Shown here: positions 1 to 4,235 of the stretch, piece by piece
Layout of the letters: the number at the start of each line of letters is the position of its first letter
How positions within the stretch are numbered: position 1 is the first letter of the stretch
Assembly: GCA_003453515.1 (NCBI GenBank)
Contig: DMLD01000003.1
Location: forward strand, 302-6,104
From: Lachnospiraceae bacterium
GTDB taxonomy: Bacteria > Bacillota > Clostridia > Lachnospirales > Lachnospiraceae
Reading direction: 5' to 3'
DNA: 5,803 nt
Notes under the pieces: model-generated
What the model was told of the DNA's origin: nothing
Databases searched by the model: none
What the model saw: only the letters and a program-made list of their open reading frames with translations
Program-made: the position numbers and the translations under genes

Positions 1-240
1 GAGGGTGCGATCCCCTTTGCCGCATCCGATCCGATACATGTCATCCCCTGTACAATGGTCGGTGCGGGAGTTGCAGGACTGCTCTCGGCGGTGTTTGAGT
101 GTACACTGATGGCGCCGCACGGCGGAGTTTTCGTGTTTGCGACGGTAGGTCAGCCGTTGCTTTATATAGTCGCATGGCTGGTCGGCTCGGCTGTGACTGC
201 TGTGATGCTCGGTATTCTCAGGAAAAAGGTTGAGGCATAG
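1..240 (+). CDS. fruA: PTS fructose-type transporter EIIC, C-terminal end (partial)
   Basis: This is the 3' end of an open reading frame that enters the window in frame at base 1 and stops with TAG at 238-240, leaving 79 residues. It is the end of the membrane EIIC domain of a fructose-family PTS permease, which moves sugar across the membrane while the EIIB/EIIA parts phosphorylate it. The window starts on the motif EGAIPFAASDP, typical of the conserved sugar-binding loop of fructose EIIC, and APHGGVFVF near residues 38-46 is another family hallmark. Two hydrophobic stretches (about residues 14-34 and 50-74) fit the last membrane segments, and the protein ends in a basic cytoplasmic tail (RKKVEA). 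HPr begins 27 bases downstream, so the two are almost surely cotranscribed. The exact sugar (fructose versus a related sugar such as mannose derivatives) cannot be decided from this fragment. Confidence 0.9.
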   Translation, partial: EGAIPFAASDPIHVIPCTMVGAGVAGLLSAVFECTLMAPHGGVFVFATVGQPLLYIVAWLVGSAVTAVMLGILRKKVEA

Positions 241-267
241 ATAATTCAGAAAGAGAGGGCTTTTAAA

Positions 268-525
268 ATGAAGGAATTCAGTTATGTGATCACGGATGAG
301 CAGGGCATACATGCCAGACCTGCCGGACTTTTTGTAAAGGAGGCAGCAAGCTGCGAGTGCAACGTGACCATATCAAAGGATGGCAAGGAGGTCGATGCGA
401 AGCGTATCCTCGGCGTGATGGGACTCGGGGTTAAACAGGGTCAGGAGATCGTATTGAAGTGCGACGGACCCGATGAGGATGAGGCGATCGCGAAGCTGCA
501 GGCGTTCTTAGAGAGTAATATGTGA
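268..525 (+). CDS. ptsH: HPr phosphocarrier protein with Arg at position 46
   Basis: An 85-residue HPr, the usual family length, which accepts phosphate from enzyme I and passes it to EIIA domains in the cytoplasm. The phospho-acceptor site GIHARPAG is present with His15 and Arg17 at the canonical positions. The region that binds HPr kinase in Bacillus (KSIMGVMSLG) reads KRILGVMGLG here: the regulatory Ser46 is Arg46 (codon CGT at 403-405) and Ser52 is Gly52. The protein should therefore do phosphotransfer but cannot be phosphorylated at Ser46 by HPrK/P. The start is supported by a GAGAGG ribosome site at 253-258. No promoter is seen in the 27-base gap after the EIIC gene, so expression probably follows the fructose operon. 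Cysteines at 29 and 31 and 64 are unusual but not obviously functional. Confidence 0.95.
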   Translation: MKEFSYVITDEQGIHARPAGLFVKEAASCECNVTISKDGKEVDAKRILGVMGLGVKQGQEIVLKCDGPDEDEAIAKLQAFLESNM

Positions 526-585
526 TAGGGTATACTTGAGAAATGAGGGATAAGTAACAAACAACCGGGATATGTTGCTGTTGCC

Positions 586-685
586 GCTCGGAGGTCCATT
601 TGCATCGTTTGAAAACGCAGCGGTGCACGGCTTGATAATACCAAGCCTGCGCACCGGCGTTTTCAAGAGCCTCCTCGCGGCGAGC
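586..685 (+). other. Long imperfect RNA hairpin between ptsH and ptsI
   Basis: The core stem is made of three perfect blocks: GAAAACGC (611-618) with GCGTTTTC (657-664), CGGTGC (621-626) with GCACCG (651-656), and GGCTTG (629-634) with CAAGCC (642-647). They are split by small internal loops and closed by a 7-base loop (635-641). Outer blocks GCTCG (586-590) with CGAGC (681-685) and GAGG (591-594) with CCTC (670-673) could extend it to about 100 nt. The AAAACGC...GCGTTTT core resembles a terminator, possibly bidirectional, but the T run is only four bases and lies inside the stem. It could end or attenuate the fru-ptsH transcript, stabilise its 3' end, or form a leader element for ptsI. I do not recognise it as a named RNA family. 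Confidence 0.6.
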
Positions 686-692
686 AGAATCA

Positions 693-698
693 TATAAT
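693..698 (+). promoter_or_regulatory. Candidate -10 box for ptsI (TATAAT, no clear -35)
   Basis: A perfect TATAAT sits about 37 bases before the ptsI start codon and would put transcription start near 705, giving a roughly 30-base leader that keeps the ptsI ribosome site. The hexamers 16-18 bases upstream (around 669-676, GCCTCCTC) do not resemble TTGACA, and no TGn extension precedes the box. The would-be -35 lies in the right arm of the upstream hairpin. It may need an activator, or be a chance match in an AT-rich patch. Confidence 0.45.
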
Positions 699-723
699 TA
701 ATACGTGTGGGATGCAGATGGTA

Positions 724-729
724 GGGAGG
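724..729 (+). promoter_or_regulatory. Ribosome binding site of ptsI (decides the start)
   Basis: GGGAGG lies 5 bases before the ATG at 735. The reading frame is open further upstream, to a GTG at 705, but that codon has no ribosome site and would fall at the predicted transcription start, so ATG 735 is preferred. The protein then begins MITLEGKSVFGG, which matches usual enzyme I N-termini. Confidence 0.85.
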
Positions 730-734
730 TATAT

Positions 735-2351
735 ATGATTACTTTAGAGGGAAAGAGTGTTTTCGGCGGTGTGGCTATTGGACCTGTCGCCATTTTTACT
801 AAGGCAGATACACTTGTTAAACGTGAGACCATAGATGATCCGGAGGCTGAGGTCGAGAGATATCATAAGGCTTCGGATGAGGCGAAGGATCAGCTGCAAA
901 GGCTTTATGAGAAGGCCTTGAAGGAGGTTGGTGAGGAGAGCGCATTTTTGTTCCAGTCTCATCAGCTCATGCTCGAGGATCTGGATTATGTTGAGTCGGT
1001 TGAGAATATCATCCGCACGCAGTCTACCAATGCGGAGTACGCTGTGGCGACGACCGGTGACAACATGGCGGAGATATTTGCGTCGATGGATGATGCGTAT
1101 ATGAAGGAGCGCGCGGCTGACGTTAAGGATGTGACCAACAGGGTGATAGCAGTGCTCAGCGGTAGCGCCGGTTCGGGGATGAATGCAACCGAGCCGTCAA
1201 TTCTTTTGGCTGATGATCTGGCGCCCAGTGAGACGGTGCAGCTTGATAAGTCACTTGTGCTCTCGTTTGTTACGAGGCATGGTTCGACCAATTCGCACAC
1301 CGCCATACTTGCAAGAACCATGAATATCCCTGCGCTTATAAGCGTTGACTACCCTGAGGATGCGGAGGGGAAGATGGCTATAGTTGACGGCTCCAAGGGG
1401 ATACTGTTTATCGATCCGGATGAGAAGACACTTGCCGAATACAGGCAGAAAAAGGAAGAGGAGGACAAGAAGAGAGAGCTGCTGCAGCAGCTTAAGGGCA
1501 AGGAGAATGTGACGAAGAGCGGCAGGAAGATAAATATATACGCCAATATCGGCGGGGTAAATGATGTAGCATCGGTGCTTGAAAACGATGCAGGAGGAAT
1601 AGGGCTTTTCAGAAGTGAGTTTTTATATCTGGAGAGCGAGGATTATCCCACGGAGGACGAGCAGTTCGAGGCGTACAAGAAGGTGGCTCAGATGATGGCA
1701 GGGAAAAAGGTCATCATAAGGACACTTGATATAGGGGCTGACAAGCAGGTCGATTACTTCGGGCTTGATAAGGAGGATAATCCGGCGCTCGGATACCGCG
1801 CCATCAGGATATGCCTTACCCGTCAGGAGGTATTCAAGACCCAGCTGCGCGCCATCTACAGGGCGTCACACTTCGGGAAGATATCGATCATGTTTCCGAT
1901 GATCATTTCTATGGACGAGGTAAAAAAATGCAAAAATATGGCTGAGCTCGTCATGAGGGAGCTGGACGCAGAGGGTATCCCGTACGGTGATGTGGAGCTT
2001 GGGATCATGATAGAGACCCCGGCAGCGGTGATGATCTCGGATGAGCTTGCAAAGGAGGTCGACTTCTTCAGTGTCGGGACCAATGATCTGACCCAGTACA
2101 CGCTTGCCATAGACAGGCAGAATCCGAAGCTGGACGATTTCTATGATGCACATCACCCGGCTATACTCAAAATGCTTAAGATGATAGCCGACAACGCTCA
2201 TGCGGGAGGTGCGTGGGCAGGTATATGCGGCGAGCTCGGAGCGGACACATCGCTTACGGAGGAATTTTTGAAGATGGGCTATGACGAGCTTTCGGTTTCA
2301 CCATCGATGATACTTAAGGTTAGGGAAAAGGTAAGAAATGCCGATATATGA
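735..2351 (+). CDS. ptsI: Phosphoenolpyruvate-protein phosphotransferase (PTS enzyme I)
   Basis: Enzyme I takes phosphate from PEP on a histidine and hands it to HPr in the cytoplasm, feeding all PTS permeases. The 538-residue protein has the full fold order: an N-terminal HPr-binding and phosphohistidine region (about 1-225) and a PEP-binding barrel (about 250-535). The active histidine is His188 in GSTNSHTAILAR. Barrel residues line up with the known EI active site: Arg293 (GIGLFRSEF), Arg329 (IIRTLDIG), Arg355 (LGYRAIRI), Glu427 (IMIETPAA), Asn450-Asp451 (SVGTNDLTQ) and catalytic Cys498 (GICGE). It is about 30-35 residues shorter than E. coli or Bacillus EI, because the last C-terminal helix is missing after RKKVRNAD-like residues (REKVRNADI); no frameshift is seen. 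The phosphosite departs from the common GGRTSH, with GSTNSH. It follows ptsH after 209 bases and may be read both from the fru-ptsH transcript and its own promoter. Confidence 0.96.
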   Translation: MITLEGKSVFGGVAIGPVAIFTKADTLVKRETIDDPEAEVERYHKASDEAKDQLQRLYEKALKEVGEESAFLFQSHQLMLEDLDYVESVENIIRTQSTNAEYAVATTGDNMAEIFASMDDAYMKERAADVKDVTNRVIAVLSGSAGSGMNATEPSILLADDLAPSETVQLDKSLVLSFVTRHGSTNSHTAILARTMNIPALISVDYPEDAEGKMAIVDGSKGILFIDPDEKTLAEYRQKKEEEDKKRELLQQLKGKENVTKSGRKINIYANIGGVNDVASVLENDAGGIGLFRSEFLYLESEDYPTEDEQFEAYKKVAQMMAGKKVIIRTLDIGADKQVDYFGLDKEDNPALGYRAIRICLTRQEVFKTQLRAIYRASHFGKISIMFPMIISMDEVKKCKNMAELVMRELDAEGIPYGDVELGIMIETPAAVMISDELAKEVDFFSVGTNDLTQYTLAIDRQNPKLDDFYDAHHPAILKMLKMIADNAHAGGAWAGICGELGADTSLTEEFLKMGYDELSVSPSMILKVREKVRNADI

Positions 2352-2362
2352 ATTGGAGAGCT

Positions 2363-2397
2363 TTAAGGATACACTGATAACTTCAGCGTTTCCTTAA
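2363..2397 (+). other. Imperfect hairpin after ptsI, without a T run
   Basis: TTAAGGA (2363-2369) pairs with TCCTTAA (2391-2397). Inside, AC pairs with GT and CTGA (2374-2377) with TCAG (2383-2386), with two single mismatches and a 5-base loop. No T run follows, so this is at best a weak terminator or a transcript-end or processing structure between ptsI and the next gene. No convincing promoter for the next gene is seen in this 79-base gap. Confidence 0.45.
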
Positions 2398-2430
2398 TAT
2401 CTACAAATATTTAGCAAAGGAGGGCTATCT

Positions 2431-3309
2431 ATGACACAGATCAACGGATTCGGGGCTTATCAGAACACGATGCTTCAAAAGATGCAGAGTAAGCAAAAGG
2501 CTGACGCTGATGAGACAGTGAAGAAGGCGAAGGAGCAGGAGAAGATCCGTGCTGCCAGAAACCAAAGGTCAGACAAGGCTGATAAGACCGAAGCAACACA
2601 GGACACGGAAGTCAAACTCAGTGACAAAGCAAAGGCATTGCTTGATGAGCTGAAGAGTAAGTATGGCAATATGGATTTCTTTGTGGCAGATTACTCTACC
2701 GAGGCGGAGGCGCAGAGCTATCTCTCACGCGGCACCAAGGAGTTTTCCGTGCTGATCGACCCGGCGACGCTTGAAGCCATGGCAGCGGATGAGGAGACCA
2801 AGACCAAGTATACTGACATGATAGACAAGGCTACCTCACAGCTTTCCGAGATCAAGGATCAGCTTGAAGAGGACGAGGGTACGGAGGTGAAGCGCATAGG
2901 CATAACCATCAATGACGACGGTACCATGTCTATGTTTGCAGAGCTCGAGCAGATATCCGAAAGACGCCGTGAGGCTATTGCAAAGGAAAGAGAAGCAAGA
3001 GCGGCTGAGGCTGAGGAGGCTGAGAAAAAGGCAGCGGACAGGGCAGAGAAAAAATCCGCTGAGGATGCCGGCGAGGCTGATCAAGGTATCAATGCCGCAG
3101 AGGCTGACCCGGTACACCGCGGGCGTGGACCGCAGGGAGGCAGGGAGCTGCCTGAGTTCATGCGTCCCGATGAGAAGGTGAAGCGTACCGTTGTTTCGGC
3201 TGACAATGTGGAGGATCTGATCGCGGGGATAAAGAATGTAAACTGGGATGAGATCGAGGCTGAAGAGGTCAAACCACAGGTAGGCGGAAGATTTAATTTC
3301 TCAGTATAA
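2431..3309 (+). CDS. Charged coiled-coil-like protein of unknown function (possibly DUF6033-like)
   Basis: A 292-residue protein with no signal peptide, no membrane segment, no cysteine and a single tryptophan (Trp272); it looks cytoplasmic. A polar, Lys/Glu-rich N-terminal third (1-60) leads to a folded-looking block at about 61-175 (VKLSDKAKALL, KYGNMDFFVADY, SRGTKEFSVLIDP, then KRIGITINDDGTMSMFAELE). A strongly charged Ala/Glu/Lys helix follows at about 175-215, then a Gly/Arg/Pro-rich linker (228-250) and a C-terminal acidic segment ending in GGRFNFSV. From memory the middle block resembles uncharacterised proteins of motile Lachnospiraceae annotated as DUF6033-type, but I cannot confirm that assignment and no function follows from it. 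Start: ATG 2431 with AAAGGAGGG at 2416-2424. It lies 79 bases after ptsI in the same direction and ends at a strong terminator, so it could be the last gene of a ptsI transcript; no link in function is evident. Confidence 0.8.
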   Translation: MTQINGFGAYQNTMLQKMQSKQKADADETVKKAKEQEKIRAARNQRSDKADKTEATQDTEVKLSDKAKALLDELKSKYGNMDFFVADYSTEAEAQSYLSRGTKEFSVLIDPATLEAMAADEETKTKYTDMIDKATSQLSEIKDQLEEDEGTEVKRIGITINDDGTMSMFAELEQISERRREAIAKEREARAAEAEEAEKKAADRAEKKSAEDAGEADQGINAAEADPVHRGRGPQGGRELPEFMRPDEKVKRTVVSADNVEDLIAGIKNVNWDEIEAEEVKPQVGGRFNFSV

Positions 3310-3325
3310 GGAATTGTAAAAACGC

Positions 3326-3357
3326 GAAAGACCGGGCTGTAGGAGGCCCGGTCTTTC
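3326..3357. terminator. Rho-independent terminator, probably bidirectional
   Basis: A perfect 12-bp stem, GAAAGACCGGGC (3326-3337) with GCCCGGTCTTTC (3346-3357), closes an 8-base loop. It sits between two convergent genes ending at 3309 (+) and 3380 (-). On the plus strand the T-rich right arm is followed by TTA. On the minus strand GGTCTTTC is followed by GCGTTTTT. It can therefore serve both genes. Confidence 0.88.
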
Positions 3358-3379
3358 TTAGGATAGGAGGTCTATATCA

Positions 3380-3793
3380 CTAAGGCATCTGATATATTCG
3401 TATTCCTGAACCCTTTTTATATTTGTAGGTTGCTATGCGGCGACTGTCGGGGAAGCTCATTCCCATGGCGGTCGCCTTTTTGTATATCTCCTTGTAGGTG
3501 AGCTTGTCGTCTGTTATATTTTTTTCAAGGATCTTGTTTTCGCGCTCGAGAGTGTCGATCTCGGTTTTGAGAGAGTAGACCTGCTTGCTCAGCATAGTCT
3601 CGTCACTCTGCTTGTCTATGACCAAAAGAGTTGAGGAGAAGCTGAATACGGCAGCAAGTATCATGGCTGCTACAGTCTTCTTGAATTGTCTGAGTGCTTT
3701 CTGTTTTTCGACATCGATCACGCGTATACGGCGTCCGGTATCTATGATCCTGACCGCTGTATTGCCGATGATGCAATCCTGAATTGCTTTCAC
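3380..3793 (-). CDS. Single-pass membrane coiled-coil protein, FtsL/DivIC-like
   Basis: A 137-residue protein with a cytoplasmic basic N-terminus (1-39), one membrane segment (about 40-59) and a clean heptad coiled coil outside (hydrophobic positions 68, 72, 75, 79, 82, 86, 89, 93). The short C-terminal domain shows the I-x3-A-x3-GM-x2-P pattern (Ile103, Ala107, Gly111-Met112, Pro115) found after the coiled coil in FtsL/DivIC septum proteins. This layout is that of bitopic division proteins that pair through their coiled coils and bind the septal machinery. No other division gene is nearby, so it is not the standard ftsL of a division cluster, and the assignment is by architecture only. The start codon is GTG (3793-3791), set by AAAAGAGG at 3806-3799 on the minus strand, 5 bases upstream. 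It lies 52 bases behind the ribbon-helix-helix gene and very likely shares its promoter. It ends at the shared terminator. Confidence 0.8.
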   Translation of the reverse strand: MKAIQDCIIGNTAVRIIDTGRRIRVIDVEKQKALRQFKKTVAAMILAAVFSFSSTLLVIDKQSDETMLSKQVYSLKTEIDTLERENKILEKNITDDKLTYKEIYKKATAMGMSFPDSRRIATYKYKKGSGIRIYQMP

Positions 3794-3833
3794 AAAAACC
3801 TCTTTTCATAAGTTGTGTGTGCCAGCGGCTTGT

Positions 3834-3849
3834 GTAGTGATCACACTAC
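3834..3849. repeat. Inverted repeat overlapping the end of the RHH gene
   Basis: GTAGTG (3834-3839) and CACTAC (3844-3849) are perfect inverted copies around ATCA, covering the stop codon of the ribbon-helix-helix gene. As RNA it is a small 6-bp, 4-base-loop hairpin without a T run. It could slow or protect the transcript between the two genes, or be a protein site. It could also be chance. Confidence 0.4.
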
Positions 3850-4007
3850 TTTGACTTTTTCTCACTCTTTCCCCCGGCAGGTTTATCGGTAGCTTCCACT
3901 ATCAGCATCGTGATAGCTCCGGAGCGTGATGTATAATGCGCGTCAGCGTAGGCATCTACACGGCGGACGACCTCGTCCTCCAGCGTGATGTTTATCCTTT
4001 TTTTCAT
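3846..4007 (-). CDS. Small ribbon-helix-helix (CopG/Arc-type) DNA-binding protein
   Basis: A 53-residue protein with the standard RHH pattern: a short N-terminal strand (KKRINITL, residues 2-9), helix A (EDEVVRRVDAYADAHY, about 10-25), the SRSGAI turn typical of CopG/Arc proteins (27-32) and helix B (32-40), then a Lys/Gly-rich tail. Such proteins dimerise and place the paired strands in the DNA major groove, usually repressing their own operon. The start is ATG at 4007-4005, chosen because GGAGGT lies 5 bases upstream (4018-4013 on the minus strand); the frame is open to a TTG at 4040 that has no ribosome site. It is the first gene of a unit with the FtsL-like gene downstream. No toxin gene is present, so an antitoxin role is not supported. 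Repeats in its promoter may be its operator. Confidence 0.85.
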   Translation of the reverse strand: MKKRINITLEDEVVRRVDAYADAHYTSRSGAITMLIVEATDKPAGGKSEKKSK

Positions 4008-4012
4008 CACAG

Positions 4013-4018
4013 ACCTCC
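4013..4018 (-). promoter_or_regulatory. Ribosome binding site of the RHH gene (decides the start)
   Basis: GGAGGT on the minus strand with a 5-base spacer to ATG 4007. It rules in the 53-residue form over the 64-residue form that would begin at a TTG at 4040 inside the first 14-bp repeat. Confidence 0.85.
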
Positions 4019-4039
4019 ATACATGTGCTAAATCCTGCA

Positions 4040-4053
4040 AAAAGTGTGTATAA
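4040..4053. repeat. 14-bp direct repeat, copy 1 (in the leader of the RHH unit)
   Basis: AAAAGTGTGTATAA on the plus strand, identical to 4095-4108. It lies about 25-38 bases downstream of the predicted minus-strand transcription start, between promoter and ribosome site. It contains TTATACACA (minus strand), which fits the DnaA-box consensus TTWTNCACA. Confidence 0.75.
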
Positions 4054-4084
4054 AAAACTCACTAAATAAACACAACATAGTCAT

Positions 4085-4113
4085 ATTATATATTAAAAGT
4101 GTGTATAAGTCAA
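4085..4113 (-). promoter_or_regulatory. Sigma-A promoter of the RHH / FtsL-like unit
   Basis: On the minus strand TTGACT (4113-4108) is followed after exactly 17 bases by TATAAT (4090-4085). This is close to the ideal vegetative promoter and predicts a start near 4078 and a leader of about 70 bases. Copy 2 of the 14-bp repeat fills most of the spacer and touches the -35 box, so anything bound there should block RNA polymerase. Confidence 0.85.
4095..4108. repeat. 14-bp direct repeat, copy 2 (inside the promoter spacer)
   Basis: AAAAGTGTGTATAA, an exact copy of 4040-4053, with 55 bases between the starts of the two copies. It lies between the -10 and -35 boxes of the minus-strand promoter and shares one base with the -35 box. 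This is a typical position for an operator. Confidence 0.75.
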
Positions 4114-4134
4114 GCGAAAACTTCGAAAATCGGG

Positions 4135-4182
4135 CATTTTTATGTTGGAAGCATGTTTGATCGGATTTCATGACATTTTTAT
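4135..4182. repeat. Short direct repeat CATTTTTAT upstream of the PFOR promoter
   Basis: CATTTTTAT occurs at 4135-4143 and again at 4174-4182, the second copy ending 11 bases before the -35 box of the PFOR promoter. The copies may be A/T-rich UP-element-like sequence or regulator sites. In an AT-rich gap a 9-bp repeat may also be chance. Confidence 0.35.
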
Positions 4183-4193
4183 AGAAGTTATCC

Positions 4194-4222
4194 TTTACAA
4201 CCGAGCCCCAAAGTGCTAAAAT
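4194..4222 (+). promoter_or_regulatory. Sigma-A promoter of the PFOR gene
   Basis: TTTACA (4194-4199) and TAAAAT (4217-4222) are separated by exactly 17 bases, predicting a start near 4229 and a leader of about 43 bases. It points away from the minus-strand promoter, with starts about 150 bases apart. No clear redox-regulator (Rex-like) palindrome is seen over it. Confidence 0.75.
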
Positions 4223-4235
4223 AGATGCTAAGTGA

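Noticed and set aside
431..693. Three overlapping minus-strand frames opposite the ptsH end and spacer
   Set aside because: They run through the hairpin region and the end of ptsH, have low-complexity Ser/Arg/Pro composition and no supporting start signals.
705..734. Longer enzyme I starting at GTG 705
   Set aside because: No ribosome site lies before it, it falls at the predicted transcription start, and ATG 735 has GGGAGG at the right distance and gives a normal EI N-terminus.
986..1321. 111-residue minus-strand frame opposite ptsI, with a similar one at 1866-2201
   Set aside because: Both lie wholly opposite well-conserved enzyme I coding sequence and show no ribosome site or family features.
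2836..3181. Frames on both strands inside the charged-protein gene (2836-3117 minus, 2912-3181 plus)
   Set aside because: The repetitive GAG/GCA/AAG codon content of the real gene leaves other frames open; the shadow proteins are Arg- or Leu-rich without motifs.
3603..3809. 68-residue minus-strand frame starting at ATG 3809
   Set aside because: It overlaps the FtsL-like gene in another frame, uses that gene's ribosome site region as coding sequence, and has no recognisable protein features.
3380..4007. Toxin-antitoxin module made of the RHH gene and its partner
   Set aside because: RHH proteins are common antitoxins, but the downstream protein is a bitopic coiled-coil membrane protein unlike RelE, MazF, HicA or PIN toxins, and the gap between the genes is 52 bases rather than an overlap.
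4008..4040. 64-residue form of the RHH protein starting at TTG 4040
   Set aside because: The extra 11 residues do not belong to the RHH fold, the TTG has no ribosome site, and ATG 4007 has GGAGGT 5 bases upstream.
4019..4193. Replication origin
   Set aside because: Two DnaA-box-like sites and an AT-rich patch are present, but there is no cluster of boxes and no dnaA, dnaN, rpmH or parB gene nearby. A regulatory role is more likely.
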